From positions 310,001 to 374,000 of the forward strand of contig NZ_FNTA01000003.1 in NCBI RefSeq assembly GCF_900105055.1: DNA of 64,000 bases. Reading direction: 5' to 3'. Position 1 is the first letter of the stretch, and every line of letters starts with the position of its first letter. Shown one piece after another: positions 38,447 to 50,998 of this stretch. The position numbers were made by a program, and so were the translations under genes. Origin of the DNA: Amycolatopsis lurida. GTDB lineage: Bacteria; Actinomycetota; Actinomycetes; Mycobacteriales; Pseudonocardiaceae. The notes under the pieces are model-generated. The model saw only the letters and a program-made list of their open reading frames with translations, made no database searches and was not told the DNA's origin.

Positions 38447-41400
38447 ATGTCTGGTGGGGAAGATTTCGCGCGGTCCGGATCGGTCGCGATCGTCGGCATG
38501 GCCTGCCGGGTCGCGGGAGCGGCGGACGTTTCCGAGTTCTGGGATGTCCTGCGCGCGGCGAGGGACCTGGTCACCGAGGTCCCGGACGACCGCTGGGATT
38601 CCGGCGGTGACGCCGGTTCGCGGTACGGGTCGTTCGTGGCCGGCGTCGAAGGTTTCGACGCGGCGTTCTTCGGCGTGTCACCGCGCGAGGCGGCGGTGCT
38701 CGACCCGCAGCAACGGCTTGCGCTGGAACTGGCGTGGGAGGCGATGGAAGACGCCCGCCTCGTCCCCGCCACCCTGCGCGGCCAGGACTGCGGCATGTTC
38801 CTCGGCGCGATGCGGGACGACTACGCCCGGCTGGCCCAGGAACTCGACGTGACCACGCAGCACAGCTTCACCGGCCTCCAACGCGGCCTGATCGCCAACC
38901 GGGTGTCCTATTTCTGCGGACTGCGCGGCCCGAGTATCACTGTCGACAGTGGACAGTCCTCGTCCCTGGTCGCCGTCCACCTGGCCGCGCGGAGCCTGCT
39001 CTCCGGCGAATCCACCATCGCCCTGGCGGGTGGGGTGAACCTGAACCTGGTCCCGGCGAGCGCACGCGAGGCCGAAAAGTTCGGTGGCCTTTCCTCCACC
39101 GGACGCTGCCGGACTTTCGACGCGGCGGCGGACGGTTTCGTGCGGGGCGAAGGCGGCGGCATCGTCGTGCTCAAGCCGCTGGACGCCGCGATCGCCGACG
39201 GCGACCGGATCTACGCGGTGATCGCGGGCAGCGCGGTCAACAACGACGGCGGCGGCGCCGGCCTCACCGTGCCGGACAGGGCGGCACAGGAAAAGGTCCT
39301 GACCCAGGCCCTCGAAAGCACCGGCATCACTCCGGACGACGTCGGCTACGTCGAACTGCACGGGACCGGGACCAAGGTCGGCGACCCGATCGAGGCGGCG
39401 GCACTGGGGGCTGTGTACGGCCGTCATCGGTCGGCGCCGTTGCCCGTGGGCTCGGTGAAGACGAATCTCGGACATCTCGAAGCCGCGGCCGGGGTGGTCG
39501 GGCTGATCAAGGCGACCCTTGCCGTCCACCACGGGGAAATCCCGCCCAGCCTGCACTTCCGCGAGCCGAATCCGCGGATTCCGCTGGAAGAACTGAAGTT
39601 GCGCGTCTGCACCGAAGGGATCGCCTGGGACGACGTCGAACGCGCCGCCGGCGTCACCTCGCTCGGGATGGGCGGCACGAACTGCCACGTCGTACTCACC
39701 ACGGCCCCGGAGCCCGCACCGCGCACCGCCGTCGCGGGACCGCCGTCCGCGGCCTGCGTGGTCTCCGGCCGGACGCCGTCCGCGCTGCGCGCCCAGGTCG
39801 ACCGGCTGCGTGCGCACCTCCTCGCGCGTCCGGAACAGGACTTCGCGGAGATCGCCTGGTCGCTGGCCACCACGCGGACCGCGTTCGAGTACCGGGCCGC
39901 CGTCGTCGCGGGTGATCGGGCGGAACTGCTGGCCGCGCTGGAGGAGGTGAGCACCGAGGTACAGGAAGCCGTCCCCGGCTGGTCCGCGGAGCTGCGGTTC
40001 GGTTCGGCGCCCGGCGACTTCGGCGATGTTTTCCCCTCGTTCACCACGGCGTTCACCGAAACGCTCGCGCTCTTCGGTGAACGGAGCGACAACGCGGCGG
40101 CCCGGACTTTCGCTTCCCAGGTCGCGATCCATCGCCTGCTGACGGACTCGGGCATCGAGCCGGAAACGGTTTCCGGCGAAGGGATCGGCGAGTTCGCGGC
40201 GGCGTACGTGACCCGGACGATCCCGACGGGCGAGCTGATCGAAGCGGTGCTCGCCGCGACGGCGGCGGAACACGCGGGCGAAACCGCCGTGCTCCTGTCG
40301 TCGAACGGACAGGAGATCCCGCTTCGGCCCGGCACCAGGGACTTCCTCGCCGCGGTGGCTTCCGCGTACGTCGAAGGCGCCTCCGTGGACTGGAGCGCAT
40401 TGTTCCCGGGTGGACGCCCGTCGACGGTTGACCTTCCCGGGTACGCCTTCCAGCGTGAACGCCACTGGCTCGACACCCTCCCGGCCACAGAGGCGCCGTC
40501 CACGGCGGACACCGAGCGCACGATCGCCGGAGCCGTCCTCGGCCACGCGGCCGCGGTACTCGGGCTCGACGACGCGCCGCCCGGCCGCCTGTTCACCGAG
40601 CTGGGTTTCGACTCGATCATGGGAGCGGAACTGGCAAGGCGGCTCACCGAGGCGCTGGGCCTGACCGTGCCCGAGACCGTCATCTTCGACCACCCCACCC
40701 CCGAAGCACTGATCCGCCACCTGGGTTCGCTGCTGTCCGGCGACGAGCCGGAGCGCCGTCCCCCCGCCACGGTGTCGGAACCCGCCGAGGCGCACGAGCC
40801 GATCGCCATCATCGGCATGGCCTGCACCTTTCCCGGCGGGGTCCGCGATCCGGAAGGGCTCTGGCGGCTGGCCGCCGAAGGCACCGACGCGATCGGGGAA
40901 CTCCCCCGCGACCGCGGCTGGGACGTCGACTCGCTCTACGACCCCGATCCGGGCAGGCAAGGGCATTCGGTGACCCGCAACGGAGGCTTCCTGTACGACG
41001 CGGCCGAATTCGACGCGGGGTTCTTCGGCATTTCGCCGAGGGAGGCGCTGACCACCGATCCGCAGCAGCGCCTGCTGCTGTCCGCCGCGTGGGAAGCGTT
41101 CGAGGACGCGGGCATCGTCCCGGCGAGCCTGCGCGGCAGCCGGACCGCGGTGTTCGCAGGCGTCATGCATCACGACTACGCGCCCCGGGTGCACACCGTG
41201 CCGGACGGACTCGAAGGGCACCTGATCACCGGGAACACCTCCAGCGTGGTCTCCGGGCGACTGTCCTATGTGTTCGGTCTGCACGGCCCTTCGGTCACGG
41301 TGGACACCGCTTGCTCCTCGTCGCTCACCGCGCTTCACCTCGCGGCGCGGTCACTGCGCTCGGGTGACAGCGATCTGGCGCTCGCCGGGGGTGTCACGGT

Positions 41401-44400
41401 GATGGCGACACCGGAGATGTTCGTCGAATTCTCCCGGCTGCGGGGCCTCGCCCCGGACGGCCGCTGCAAGTCCTTCGCCGCGTCGGCGGACGGCACGGCG
41501 TGGGCGGAAGGCGTCGGCGTGCTCGTGGTCGAGCGGCTGTCCGACGCACGGCGGAACGGGCACCGGGTACTGGCTCTGCTGCGGGGCTCGGCGGTCAACT
41601 CCGACGGCGCGTCGAACGGGCTCTCCGCGCCCAGCGGACCGGCGCAGGAGCGGGTGATCCTCGACGCGCTCGCCGACGCGGGTCTTCGTGCGTCGGACGT
41701 GGACGCCGTCGAGGCGCACGGCACGGGGACCACCCTAGGCGACCCGATCGAGGCTCAGGCGCTGCTCGCGACCTACGGCCAGGCACGACCGGCGGACCGT
41801 CCACTGCTGCTCGGTTCGCTCAAGTCGAACCTTGGCCACGCCCAGGCCGCGGCCGGGGTCGGCGGCGTGATCAAGATGGTCCAGGCGATGCGGTACGGAA
41901 TGCTGCCGAAGCTGCTGCACCTGGACGAACCGTCCCGGCACGTGGACTGGTCGGCGGGCCGGGTCGAACTGCTCGCGGAGCACACACCCTGGCCGGACAC
42001 CGGCCGCAAGCGGCGTGCGGCGGTCTCGTCGTTCGGGATCAGCGGGACCAACGCCCACGTCGTCCTCGAAGAGGCCCCGGACGAGCCCGAAAAGGCCCAG
42101 GCGACCGCTCCGGTCGTGCCGCTGATCCTCTCGGCGAACAGCGAAGAAGCGCTGAGTGATCAAGCGGATCGGTTGCGCGACCGCATCGCGTCCGACCCCG
42201 CGCTCGACGTTCACGACGCGGGTTTCACTTTGGCGAACGCGAGGACCCGCTTCGCTCATCGGGCAGCCGTGCTGGGAGGCGATCGCGAGGAGCTTCTTCG
42301 CGGTCTCGCCGCGCTCGCCGCCGGGGAGTCGACGGCGGAGGTCCTCACCGGTGCGGACAAGGCGGATCCGCGCCCGGTGTTCGTGTTCCCGGGTCAGGGC
42401 AGCCAATGGGTCGGTATGGCCAAGGAACTGCTGGACACCAGCCCGGTGTTCGCCGAACGCATGGCCGACTGCGGACGGGCGCTCGAACCACACGTGGACT
42501 GGCTCCTGCCGGAGGCCTTGGCCGACAAGGAGGCGCTGGAGCGGGTCGACGTCGTCCAGCCGGTGCTGTGGGCGGTGATGGTCTCGATCGCCGCGCTGTG
42601 GCAGGCGCACGGGGTGCGGCCTGCCGCCGTCGTCGGCCATTCTCAGGGCGAGATCGCGGCGGCGACCGCGGCGGGCGCGTTGTCCCTGGAGGACGGCGCG
42701 CGAGTGGTCGCGTTGCGCAGCAAGGCGATCCGCGCGATCTCCGGCCGAGGCGGGATGCTTTCGGTCGCGCTGCCGAGAGCGGAGGCCGGGCGCCGGATCG
42801 AGCGTTGGAACGGCAGAGTGTCGATCGCGGCGGCGAACGGGCCGTCGGCGACGGTGCTGTCGGGCGATCCGGCGGCGCTGGACGAACTGACCGCGGAACT
42901 CCGTGATGCGGGCGTCCGGACCAGGCGGCTTCCGGTCGACTATGCCTCCCATTCCGCCCAAGTCGAAGAGCTCCACGCTCCCCTGCTCGAACTGCTGGCG
43001 GAACTGGCTCCCCGGACGAGCGAAGTACCGTTCCATTCGACGCTGACCGGCGGCCTGATCGACACCGCCTCCCTGGACGCCGAATACTGGTACCGGAACC
43101 TCCGGAACCCGGTCGAATTCGACCACGTCATCCGGCGGCTGGCGGACGACGGACACGCGCTGTTCGTCGAATGCAGCCCTCATCCCGTGCTCACCATGGG
43201 ATTGCAGGAGATCCTGGACGAGTCCGCGCACGAGGGCGTCGCGCTCGGCACATTGAGGCGAGGCGAAGGCGGCGTCGCCCGGTTCCGGCGCTCGCTCGCC
43301 GAAGCCGCGGTGCACGGAGCCGGAGTCGGGTGGGACACCGTCTTCCCCGGTGGCAGGCTCGTTTCGCTGCCCGCCTATCCCTTCCAGACGGAGCGTTTCT
43401 GGCTGACGCCGTCGACGGGAGCCGCCGGGTCGGCGTCACTGGGCCTGCGTGACGCCGGCCATCCTCTGCTCGGCGCGATGGTCACCCTCGCGGACGGCGA
43501 CGGATCGCTGTGGACCGGCAGGCTTTCGCTGTCGAACCATCCCTGGCTGGCCGACCACGCCGTCAACGGCACGGTCCTCCTGCCCGGAGCGGCCTTCGCG
43601 GAGCTGGCCCTGCACGCCGGTGACCGGGTCGGCTGCCGCCGGGTGGACGAACTGGCCTTGGAAAATCCCCTGATCATCCCGGCCGACGGCGCCGTCGAAC
43701 TGCAGCTCACGGTCACCGCGGGCGAACCGGGGCGGCGAGGTTTCACCATCCACTCACGGCCGGCGGATTCCGACGGCGAATCCGGCTGGATCCGCCATGC
43801 GACCGGATCCCTCACCACGCCCGCCGCACCAGGGCGGGGACTACGGGAGTGGCCACCGTCGGGAGCCGAAGCCGTCGACCTCGAAGGCTCTTACGCGCGC
43901 CTCGCCGACATCGGTTACGAATACGGTCCCGCTTTCCAGGGACTACGGGCTTTGTGGCGGCTCGGCGACGAGTTGTACGCGGAGGTCGCACTGCCGGGCG
44001 AGTCGGCCGAAGGATTCGGTATCCACCCCGCGTTGCTCGACGCTTCACTGCACGCGATCCTCGCCGGCGGGGCGGGAGACGACACCGTACGGCTTCCCTT
44101 CGCGTGGACGTCGATCGATCTTCACGCGACCGGATCGACAGTCCTCCGGGTGCACGTCACTCCGGCGGGCGACGACGCGGTCGCCCTGATCTTGTCCGAC
44201 GGGGCGGGCGATCCCGTCGCGACGATCGAATCCCTCACCCTCCGCCACGTCGACCTCACCAAGCTCGCCGGACCACGGGTGAACCGCTCGCTGCAGCACG
44301 TGGACTGGATCCCGGCGGCGGCGGCCGAACCGCCTTCGTTCGCCGTCTTCGACGATCTGGCCGCGCTGCGCGCGTCGCTCGACGAGGGCGGGCAGCTGCC

Positions 44401-47400
44401 CGATCTCGTCGGCGTCCCTTGTGGACCGGAGGACGAGTCGGCCGATCCTCGTGCGGTCACGATCGAGGCGCTGAACCTGGTGCGGGACTGGATCACCGAC
44501 GAGACCTTCGCCGCCGCGAAGCTCGTCGTGCTCACCCGGCGGGCGGTCGCGACCACGGTGGACGACGATTCGCCCGAAACCACCGGTTCCCCGGTGTGGG
44601 GACTGGTCCGCGCCGCGCAGTCGGAAGCGCCGGACCGTGTGCTGATCGCCGACCTCGATCACGAAAGCACACCGGAACAGGCATTCGCCGCGGGCGAACC
44701 GCAGGCGGCGGTCCGCGGCGGCCGGGTGCTCGTGCCCCGGCTCGTCAGGGTGACTGAACCCGCCGACCGGCGGGAAAAGGCGCTCGATCCGGATGGGACG
44801 GTGCTCATCACCGGCGGCGTCGGAAGCCTCGGCGGGCTGATCGCCCGGCATCTCGTCGCCGAACACGGGGTCCGTCACCTGTTGCTCACCGGCCGCCGCG
44901 GTCTGGGCACAGAGGGCGCCGGGGATCTGGTCGCCGAGCTGACCAGTGCGGGCGCGCGGGTGACGGTGACCGCCTGTGACGTCGCCGATCGGGACCGGCT
45001 GGCCGAGGTGTTCGACGCCGTCCCCGCCGAACACCCGTTGACCGCGGTCGTCCACGCGGCCGGCGTACTCGACGACGGCACGGTCGAATCGCTCACCGAG
45101 TCCAACGTGGACACGGTATTCCGGCCGAAGGTCGACGGCGCGCGGAACCTGCACGAGCTCACCGAAGGGCTGGACCTCGCGGCGTTCGTGTTGTTCTCCT
45201 CGATCGCGGGCATCATCGGCAACGCGGGCCAGGCGAACTACGCGGCGGCGAACAGCTACCTCGACGCCCTCGCCCACCATCGCCGCGCGGTCGGCCTGCC
45301 CGCGACGTCGCTCGCGTGGGGGCTGTGGGCGCTCGACACGGGGATGACCGGGCATCTGTCCGAGACCGACGTCGCCAGGATGGCCCGCCGCGGCCTGCTG
45401 CCCCTGTCCACCGAGCAAGGGCTCGCGGCGTTCGACGCCGCTCTCGCCGGCGCTCCCGCCCTGCTGGTACCCGCACGCCTCGACGTCACCGCGCTGCGCG
45501 ACCAGCGTTCACCACTGTTCTCCGCGCTGGCCGCGCCGTCGCGGCGCGTCGCGGCCGCTGTGCGGGAAGCGAGCGCTGCCGGGCCCTCATTGCCGCCGGA
45601 ACGGGACGAGGCGGCGATGACCGAACTCGTCCGCCGTACCGTCGCGGCGGTACTCGGCCACACCACCAAGGATTCGGTCGTGAGCGACCGGGCGTTCCAG
45701 GACCTCGGTTTCGACTCCCTCACCGGCCTGGAACTGCGTAACCGGCTCGGGCAGGCCGTCGGGCTGCGTCTGCCCGCGACCCTGGTCTTCGACCATCCGA
45801 CCCCCGGCGCGCTGGCCGAGTACCTCGCGGACAGGTTCTGGGGCGACCAGGCACCACGAGCCGCCGTCAGCACTCCCACGACGGTCCGCGCCGTCGACGA
45901 CGACCCCGTCGTGATCGTCGGTGTGGGATGCCGTTATCCGGGCGGGGTGGAATCGGCGCGGGACCTGTGGGAGGTGTTCGCCCAGGGCCGTGACGTGGTC
46001 TCGGAGTTCCCCGCCGACCGGGGCTGGGATCTGGCCGGGATCTACGACCCGGATCCCGAGACGCCGGGCAAGTCCTACGTCCGGCACGGCGGTTTCCTCG
46101 CCACGGCCACGGAATTCGACGCGGAGTTCTTCGGGCTGTCACCGCGTGAGGCCCTCGTGATGGATCCTCAGCAGCGGTTGCTCCTGGAGGTCTCCTGGCA
46201 CGCGCTGGAATCGGCGGGGATCGATCCGGCCACGCTGCGCGGCAGCAGGACCGGTGTCTTCACGGGAATCATGGGCGGCGACTACGCGCTTCCGCTCGCC
46301 GAACTGCCGGAGGACCTCGTCGGCCAGGTGTCGGTGGCCAATGCCGGGAGCGTCGCCTCCGGCCGGGTGTCGTACGTATTCGGTTTCGAGGGTCCGGCGA
46401 TCACCCTCGACACGGCGTGCTCCTCGTCGCTGGTGGCGATGCACCTGGCCGCCCAGTCCCTGCGTAACGGGGAAAGCGCGCTCGCCCTCGCCGGTGGCGC
46501 CACGGTGATGGCCACCCCGAAGCTGTTCGTGGAGTTCTCCGAGCAACGTGGCCTCGCGCCGGACGGGCGGTGCAAACCCTTCTCCGCCGACGCCGACGGC
46601 ACCGCCTGGGCCGAGGGCGCCGGGATCGTCGTCATGGAGAAACTGTCCGACGCCCGGCGCAACGGCCACCCCGTCCTGGCGATCCTCAAGGGTTCCGCGA
46701 TCAACTCCGACGGCGCGTCGAACGGTCTCACCGCGCCCAGCGGCCGGGCACAGCAACGCGTCATCACCGGCGCCCTCGCCGACGCCGGGCTGTCCACACA
46801 GGACATCGACGTGGTCGAAGCGCACGGCACCGGGACCACCCTCGGCGACCCCATCGAGGCGGGTGCGCTGCAAGCCACCTACGGCCAGGACAGGCGTCAC
46901 CCGTTGCTCGTCGGTTCCGCGAAGGCCAACCTCGGCCATGCCCAGGCCGCCGCGGGAATCGCGGGTGTGCTCAAGATGATCGAGGCGATGCGCCACGGGA
47001 CCCTGCCCGGGCTGCTCCACGACCGGCCCAGCGCCCACCTCGACTGGAACGACGCCGGGATCGCGCTGATCACCGAACCGACGCCGTGGCCGGTGTCGGA
47101 CCGGCCGCGCCGCGCCGCCGTGTCCGCGTTCGGGATCAGCGGCACCAACGCGCACGTCATCCTGGAACAACCCGAGCCGGAAACCTCCGAACCCTCCCCG
47201 GAGCGAGGAGGTCCGCTGGTCCCGTGGATCTTCTCCGCGGCCTCGCCCGCCGCGCTGACGGAGCAGGCACGGCGGCTGGCGCGGCACATCACGCCTGGCA
47301 GCGATCCGCTCGATTTGGCGTACTCCTTGGCCACGACGCGTGCCCGGCACCGGTACCGCGCGGTGGTGCTCGGCCGCGACACCGACGATCTGGTGACCGC

Positions 47401-50365
47401 GCTTGCCGGCGCCGCCCTCTTCACCGGCGAGGTCACCGACGGACCGGTCGCGGTGGTCTTCCCCGGCCAAGGCAGCCAGTACCCGGGGATGGCCGGGCGG
47501 CTGCGCGAGGACCTGCCCGGCTTCGCCGAGGCCTTCGACGAGGTGTGCGCGGAGCTGGATCCGCACCTGGAACGCCCGCTCGCGGATGTCGTGTTCGCCG
47601 CGCCGGGTACGCCGGAGGCGGCGCTGCTGGATCGCACCGACTTCACCCAGCCTGCCGTCTTCGCCGTCGAAGTGGCCGTGTTCCGGGTTCTGACCGGATT
47701 CGGGGTACGGCCGGGGCTGCTCGCCGGGCATTCGGTCGGCGAGATCGCCGCCGCGTACGCCGCGGGAGTGTTCTCGCTTTCCGACGCCGCCGCGCTGGTG
47801 GCCGCGCGGGGACGGCTGATGCAGGCTCTGCCCGGCGGCGCGATGGTCGCCTTGCGTGCGGGAGAGCACGAACTCGAAGACCTGCTCGCGGAGCACGCCG
47901 GCCGGGTCGGGATCGCGGCCGTGAACGGTCCCGGCTCCGTGGTGATCTCCGGTGACGAGGACGCAGTTCTGGCACTCGCGGCGACCGTCACCGCGGCCGG
48001 TGGCCGGGCGACGCGGCTCGCGGTGAGCCACGCGTTCCACTCGCCGCACATGGATCCGATGCTGGCCGCCTTCCGGCGGGTTCTGGACACGCTGGATTTC
48101 CGCCCGGCGGAGGTGCCGATCGTCTCGTGCGTGACCGGCGAACGGCTCGAACCATCGGAAGCGAGCACCGCGGAGTACTGGGTACGGCACGCCAGGGACA
48201 CCGTCCGATTCGGCGACGCGCTGCGCACGATCGCGGCCGAAGGCGCCCGCACCATCGTGGAAACCGGACCCGGCAACGCCCTCACCACGCTGGGGCAGCA
48301 GGCCCTCGCCGACCACGCGATCGAACTCGTGTCCTGTCTCCGACGTGGCAGGCACGAGACGGAGACGCTGGGCGCCGCGCTCGCGACGCTGTACACGCGC
48401 GGGGCCGACGTGGACTTCTCACCGTGGTACGAGGGCGGCCGCCGGGTGGACCTACCCGGCTACGCCTTCCAGCGCAGGCGCTACTGGATCCACCGGCGAC
48501 AGTCCACAAAAGATCCGGTCGCCACCGAGCCCGTCTGGCGGCTCAGAAACCCCCGGGTGCATCCGTTGCCGACCGGGAACTGGCTGGTGATCGCCCCGCC
48601 GGGGGCCGGCCTCGACGAACGGGTCACCAAGGCGGAGCGTGCGCTGAGCGAACGCGGCTGCTCGGTGCGGCTCCTCCGGCACACCGGCTCCGACGGCTGG
48701 GCGGAACGGCTCGAGGAGGCCGCACCCGACGGCATCCTCTGGCTGGCGGGCGCGACAGCGGACGTGCTCGCGCTCGTCCAGGCCTTGGAGCGGACCTCGA
48801 TCGAGGCACCGGTCTGGGCGGTGACCTCCGGCGCGGTCGCGACCGGGCCCGCCGACGCGCCGCCGGATCCCTGGCAGGCGGCCGTTTGGGGGCTCGGCCG
48901 GGTGGTCGCGCTCGAAGCCCCGCATCGCTGGGGCGGCCTCGTCGACCTGCCGCCGGAACCCGGCGATACCGACTGGGCCCACGTCTGCGAGGCATTGACC
49001 TGCGATGACGGTGAAGACCACTTCGCGGTGCGTGCGAGCGGGCTCCACGTGCGACGGCTGAGGACGCTCGAGTTCCCGGAGACCGGGACCGGCTGGCGGC
49101 CGTCGGGCACGGTCCTGGTCACCGGCGGGCTCGGCGCGCTCGGCAAGCGGGTCGCCCGATGGCTGGCCGGCCACGGCGCACCGCATCTGGTCCTCGCCGG
49201 CCGTCGTGGAGCAGAGACGCCAGGCGCCGAAGAACTGCGCGCGGAACTGACCGCGCTCGGCAGCACCGTGACGATCTCCGCCTGCGACGTCGCCGACCCG
49301 GAAGCGCTGCGGACCCTGCTCGCCGAGCATCCGGTGACCGGTGTGGTGCACGCGGCCGGGCTCCTCGACGACGGCGTACTGGACGCCCAGTCCGCGCGAC
49401 GGCTGGAGACCGTGTTCGAGGTGAAGGCCGGCGCCGCCTGGCGACTGCACGAGCTGACCCGGGACCTGCCGCTCGAACAGTTCGTCCTGTTCTCCTCGAT
49501 GGCAGGCACCTTCGGCGCTCCCGGCCAAGCCAACTACGCCGCGGCGAACGCCGCCGTCGACGCGATCGCCCAGCACCGGGCGGCGCTCGGGCTGCCCGCC
49601 ACCGCGGTGGCCTGGGGGCCGTGGGCGGACGAAGGCATGGGGACCGCGGTGCCCGGCCAGAGCCAGCACGAAGGTGTGTCGGGCATGAGCGCGGAGACCG
49701 CGCTGGCGGCGCTGGACCGCGCGCTCGCCCGCCCGGTGGCCGTGCAGGCGGTCGGCGACGTCGACTGGGCGGCATTCGCCCCCACCCACACCGCGACCCG
49801 GGCCAGCCGAGTTTTCGACGAGCTGGTGGAAGGACGGCAGGTGGACACGACGGCCGAGACGTCACTGAGTGACCGGCTCGCCGGGGTACCGGCCGAAGAG
49901 CGCCGGACCATCCTGCTCGACCTGGTGGTGCGCGCGGTCGCCGCGGTCTCCGGGCACGACGACGACGTGATCGGCATGCACCGGCCGTTCCGCGACCTCG
50001 GGATGGACTCGCTCGCCGCGATCCAGCTCCGCAACCGGCTCAACGCGGAGACCGGGCTCCGGCTCGCCACCACCGTCGTCTACGAACAGCCGACCCCGGC
50101 CGGTCTCGCCGGGCACCTCGACGAGTGCCTGGGGGACGACCGGGCGGACGCGACACGGGCCGTGCTCGCGAAACTCCGCGAACTCGAAACCACCCTGTCC
50201 AGTGTGGACATCGATGCCGAGATCGCCGAGAGGCTCGAAGCGATGGCGCTCAAGGCGCGCCCGGCCCTCGCCGGCGACGACGACCTCGACTCGGCGTCGG
50301 AAGACGAACTGTTCGACATCATCGACGACGTCCTCGCCTTCGACGACGACGCGTCAGCCGCCTGA
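38447..50365 (+). CDS. type I PKS, loading module plus modules 1-2 (PKS A)
   Basis: This is a 3,972-residue PKS. Loading module: the KS has VDSGQSSS with Gln ~170 for Cys (KSQ, a decarboxylase) and keeps its two His motifs. The AT region (~430-690) is shortened, lacks the GQGxQ start, and has GEGIGE (577-582) where GHSxGE is expected. The ACP has Ser ~723. Module 1: KS Cys ~956; AT Ser ~1399 with YASH (methylmalonyl); DH His ~1704 ([10 protein letters not shown]); KR ~2119 with LDD and Tyr ~2265; ACP Ser ~2424. Module 2: KS Cys ~2658; AT Ser ~3096 with GHSVGE and HAFH (malonyl); KR ~3556 with LDD and Tyr ~3697; ACP Ser ~3855 (GMDSL). An acidic C-terminal docking tail ends the protein. The start is the only ATG before conservation begins. 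Confidence 0.93.
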   Translation: MSGGEDFARSGSVAIVGMACRVAGAADVSEFWDVLRAARDLVTEVPDDRWDSGGDAGSRYGSFVAGVEGFDAAFFGVSPREAAVLDPQQRLALELAWEAMEDARLVPATLRGQDCGMFLGAMRDDYARLAQELDVTTQHSFTGLQRGLIANRVSYFCGLRGPSITVDSGQSSSLVAVHLAARSLLSGESTIALAGGVNLNLVPASAREAEKFGGLSSTGRCRTFDAAADGFVRGEGGGIVVLKPLDAAIADGDRIYAVIAGSAVNNDGGGAGLTVPDRAAQEKVLTQALESTGITPDDVGYVELHGTGTKVGDPIEAAALGAVYGRHRSAPLPVGSVKTNLGHLEAAAGVVGLIKATLAVHHGEIPPSLHFREPNPRIPLEELKLRVCTEGIAWDDVERAAGVTSLGMGGTNCHVVLTTAPEPAPRTAVAGPPSAACVVSGRTPSALRAQVDRLRAHLLARPEQDFAEIAWSLATTRTAFEYRAAVVAGDRAELLAALEEVSTEVQEAVPGWSAELRFGSAPGDFGDVFPSFTTAFTETLALFGERSDNAAARTFASQVAIHRLLTDSGIEPETVSGEGIGEFAAAYVTRTIPTGELIEAVLAATAAEHAGETAVLLSSNGQEIPLRPGTRDFLAAVASAYVEGASVDWSALFPGGRPSTVDLPGYAFQRERHWLDTLPATEAPSTADTERTIAGAVLGHAAAVLGLDDAPPGRLFTELGFDSIMGAELARRLTEALGLTVPETVIFDHPTPEALIRHLGSLLSGDEPERRPPATVSEPAEAHEPIAIIGMACTFPGGVRDPEGLWRLAAEGTDAIGELPRDRGWDVDSLYDPDPGRQGHSVTRNGGFLYDAAEFDAGFFGISPREALTTDPQQRLLLSAAWEAFEDAGIVPASLRGSRTAVFAGVMHHDYAPRVHTVPDGLEGHLITGNTSSVVSGRLSYVFGLHGPSVTVDTACSSSLTALHLAARSLRSGDSDLALAGGVTVMATPEMFVEFSRLRGLAPDGRCKSFAASADGTAWAEGVGVLVVERLSDARRNGHRVLALLRGSAVNSDGASNGLSAPSGPAQERVILDALADAGLRASDVDAVEAHGTGTTLGDPIEAQALLATYGQARPADRPLLLGSLKSNLGHAQAAAGVGGVIKMVQAMRYGMLPKLLHLDEPSRHVDWSAGRVELLAEHTPWPDTGRKRRAAVSSFGISGTNAHVVLEEAPDEPEKAQATAPVVPLILSANSEEALSDQADRLRDRIASDPALDVHDAGFTLANARTRFAHRAAVLGGDREELLRGLAALAAGESTAEVLTGADKADPRPVFVFPGQGSQWVGMAKELLDTSPVFAERMADCGRALEPHVDWLLPEALADKEALERVDVVQPVLWAVMVSIAALWQAHGVRPAAVVGHSQGEIAAATAAGALSLEDGARVVALRSKAIRAISGRGGMLSVALPRAEAGRRIERWNGRVSIAAANGPSATVLSGDPAALDELTAELRDAGVRTRRLPVDYASHSAQVEELHAPLLELLAELAPRTSEVPFHSTLTGGLIDTASLDAEYWYRNLRNPVEFDHVIRRLADDGHALFVECSPHPVLTMGLQEILDESAHEGVALGTLRRGEGGVARFRRSLAEAAVHGAGVGWDTVFPGGRLVSLPAYPFQTERFWLTPSTGAAGSASLGLRDAGHPLLGAMVTLADGDGSLWTGRLSLSNHPWLADHAVNGTVLLPGAAFAELALHAGDRVGCRRVDELALENPLIIPADGAVELQLTVTAGEPGRRGFTIHSRPADSDGESGWIRHATGSLTTPAAPGRGLREWPPSGAEAVDLEGSYARLADIGYEYGPAFQGLRALWRLGDELYAEVALPGESAEGFGIHPALLDASLHAILAGGAGDDTVRLPFAWTSIDLHATGSTVLRVHVTPAGDDAVALILSDGAGDPVATIESLTLRHVDLTKLAGPRVNRSLQHVDWIPAAAAEPPSFAVFDDLAALRASLDEGGQLPDLVGVPCGPEDESADPRAVTIEALNLVRDWITDETFAAAKLVVLTRRAVATTVDDDSPETTGSPVWGLVRAAQSEAPDRVLIADLDHESTPEQAFAAGEPQAAVRGGRVLVPRLVRVTEPADRREKALDPDGTVLITGGVGSLGGLIARHLVAEHGVRHLLLTGRRGLGTEGAGDLVAELTSAGARVTVTACDVADRDRLAEVFDAVPAEHPLTAVVHAAGVLDDGTVESLTESNVDTVFRPKVDGARNLHELTEGLDLAAFVLFSSIAGIIGNAGQANYAAANSYLDALAHHRRAVGLPATSLAWGLWALDTGMTGHLSETDVARMARRGLLPLSTEQGLAAFDAALAGAPALLVPARLDVTALRDQRSPLFSALAAPSRRVAAAVREASAAGPSLPPERDEAAMTELVRRTVAAVLGHTTKDSVVSDRAFQDLGFDSLTGLELRNRLGQAVGLRLPATLVFDHPTPGALAEYLADRFWGDQAPRAAVSTPTTVRAVDDDPVVIVGVGCRYPGGVESARDLWEVFAQGRDVVSEFPADRGWDLAGIYDPDPETPGKSYVRHGGFLATATEFDAEFFGLSPREALVMDPQQRLLLEVSWHALESAGIDPATLRGSRTGVFTGIMGGDYALPLAELPEDLVGQVSVANAGSVASGRVSYVFGFEGPAITLDTACSSSLVAMHLAAQSLRNGESALALAGGATVMATPKLFVEFSEQRGLAPDGRCKPFSADADGTAWAEGAGIVVMEKLSDARRNGHPVLAILKGSAINSDGASNGLTAPSGRAQQRVITGALADAGLSTQDIDVVEAHGTGTTLGDPIEAGALQATYGQDRRHPLLVGSAKANLGHAQAAAGIAGVLKMIEAMRHGTLPGLLHDRPSAHLDWNDAGIALITEPTPWPVSDRPRRAAVSAFGISGTNAHVILEQPEPETSEPSPERGGPLVPWIFSAASPAALTEQARRLARHITPGSDPLDLAYSLATTRARHRYRAVVLGRDTDDLVTALAGAALFTGEVTDGPVAVVFPGQGSQYPGMAGRLREDLPGFAEAFDEVCAELDPHLERPLADVVFAAPGTPEAALLDRTDFTQPAVFAVEVAVFRVLTGFGVRPGLLAGHSVGEIAAAYAAGVFSLSDAAALVAARGRLMQALPGGAMVALRAGEHELEDLLAEHAGRVGIAAVNGPGSVVISGDEDAVLALAATVTAAGGRATRLAVSHAFHSPHMDPMLAAFRRVLDTLDFRPAEVPIVSCVTGERLEPSEASTAEYWVRHARDTVRFGDALRTIAAEGARTIVETGPGNALTTLGQQALADHAIELVSCLRRGRHETETLGAALATLYTRGADVDFSPWYEGGRRVDLPGYAFQRRRYWIHRRQSTKDPVATEPVWRLRNPRVHPLPTGNWLVIAPPGAGLDERVTKAERALSERGCSVRLLRHTGSDGWAERLEEAAPDGILWLAGATADVLALVQALERTSIEAPVWAVTSGAVATGPADAPPDPWQAAVWGLGRVVALEAPHRWGGLVDLPPEPGDTDWAHVCEALTCDDGEDHFAVRASGLHVRRLRTLEFPETGTGWRPSGTVLVTGGLGALGKRVARWLAGHGAPHLVLAGRRGAETPGAEELRAELTALGSTVTISACDVADPEALRTLLAEHPVTGVVHAAGLLDDGVLDAQSARRLETVFEVKAGAAWRLHELTRDLPLEQFVLFSSMAGTFGAPGQANYAAANAAVDAIAQHRAALGLPATAVAWGPWADEGMGTAVPGQSQHEGVSGMSAETALAALDRALARPVAVQAVGDVDWAAFAPTHTATRASRVFDELVEGRQVDTTAETSLSDRLAGVPAEERRTILLDLVVRAVAAVSGHDDDVIGMHRPFRDLGMDSLAAIQLRNRLNAETGLRLATTVVYEQPTPAGLAGHLDECLGDDRADATRAVLAKLRELETTLSSVDIDAEIAERLEAMALKARPALAGDDDLDSASEDELFDIIDDVLAFDDDASAA

Positions 50366-50383
50366 GAGAAGGAAGCAGGGAAA

Positions 50384-50878
50384 ATGAGCGCTGGTACCCG
50401 AGAACCGCTGAATGCCGGCCGCCCGCACATGCCCGGCTACGGCACCGAGCAGGGTGAAGCCGGGCTGCTGCCCTGGTCCTGGGCCGACGACAAACTGCGC
50501 GCCACGATGAACTACTGGGTCGCGACCGTCCGGCCCGACGGAAGGCCGCATGTGATGCCGGTGTGGGCGGCCTGGGACGGAGAGGCGCTCTGGTTCGGCA
50601 GCACCCACACGTCACGCAAGATGCGCAACCTGCGCGCCGACCCCCGCTGCACCGTCACCATCGACGACGCGCTCGACCCCGTCGTCCTCGACGGCGTCGC
50701 GGACTTCGTCACCGATCCGGAAGCCATCGCCACGTTCGTCGAAACGGCCAACGCGAAGTACGCGTCGGCCTACAGCTACGACCCGGACGTCAACGCCGTC
50801 GTCGCGATCCGGCCGGCCTGGGCGTTCGGTATGCGGGCCGAGGACTTCACCGGCACGCCCACCCGGTGGCAGTGGTAG
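50384..50878 (+). CDS. pyridoxamine 5'-phosphate oxidase-fold (PPOX/FDOR) protein
   Basis: This is a 164-residue split beta-barrel flavin or F420 protein. NYWVATVRPDGRPHVMPVWA and LWFGSTHTSRKMRNLRADPR are the PPOX-family cofactor-binding strands. The C-terminal WAFGMRAEDFTGTPTRWQW is typical of actinobacterial members. Some bind F420 and reduce C=C or C=N bonds, others bind FMN or haem; the sequence does not decide. It begins 18 bases after PKS A behind a purine-rich AAGGAAG site, so it belongs to the same transcript. A role in tailoring the polyketide is inferred from position. A perfect hairpin ends the unit 58 bases downstream. Confidence 0.85.
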   Translation: MSAGTREPLNAGRPHMPGYGTEQGEAGLLPWSWADDKLRATMNYWVATVRPDGRPHVMPVWAAWDGEALWFGSTHTSRKMRNLRADPRCTVTIDDALDPVVLDGVADFVTDPEAIATFVETANAKYASAYSYDPDVNAVVAIRPAWAFGMRAEDFTGTPTRWQW

Positions 50879-50936
50879 CCGGCTTCCCATCTCTCGCGAC
50901 AAAGGGAGCATTCCTCGCGTCTCACGCGGGGACAGC

Positions 50937-50998
50937 GCGCGGGGGTCGTGAGTGATAAGTGTCGTTCTAACGCTCCTTATCACTCACGACCCCCGCGC
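50937..50998. terminator. 23-bp perfect hairpin ending the PKS A transcript
   Basis: Bases 50937-50959 and 50976-50998 are exact reverse complements around a 16-base loop. The arm contains GGTCGTGAGTGATAAG, closely related to the hairpin arm at 4558. It is placed as a terminator for the plus-strand PKS unit. Confidence 0.85.

Larger units (their letters stand above)
26560..50878. other. modular type I PKS biosynthetic locus
   Basis: Five genes in two divergent units form one locus. The plus strand carries PKS A (loading plus modules 1-2) and a PPOX-fold protein. The minus strand carries a P450, PKS B (module 3) and PKS C (module 4 plus TE). The divergent gap is only 72 bases. Domain order A: KSQ-AT remnant-ACP, KS-AT(methylmalonyl)-DH-KR-ACP, KS-AT(malonyl)-KR-ACP. 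B: KS-AT(malonyl)-DH-ER-KR-ACP. C: KS-AT(methylmalonyl)-ACP-TE. No discrete AT, PPTase, regulator, exporter or glycosyltransferase is seen between the flanking genes, so the product should be small and lightly decorated. Confidence 0.85.
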
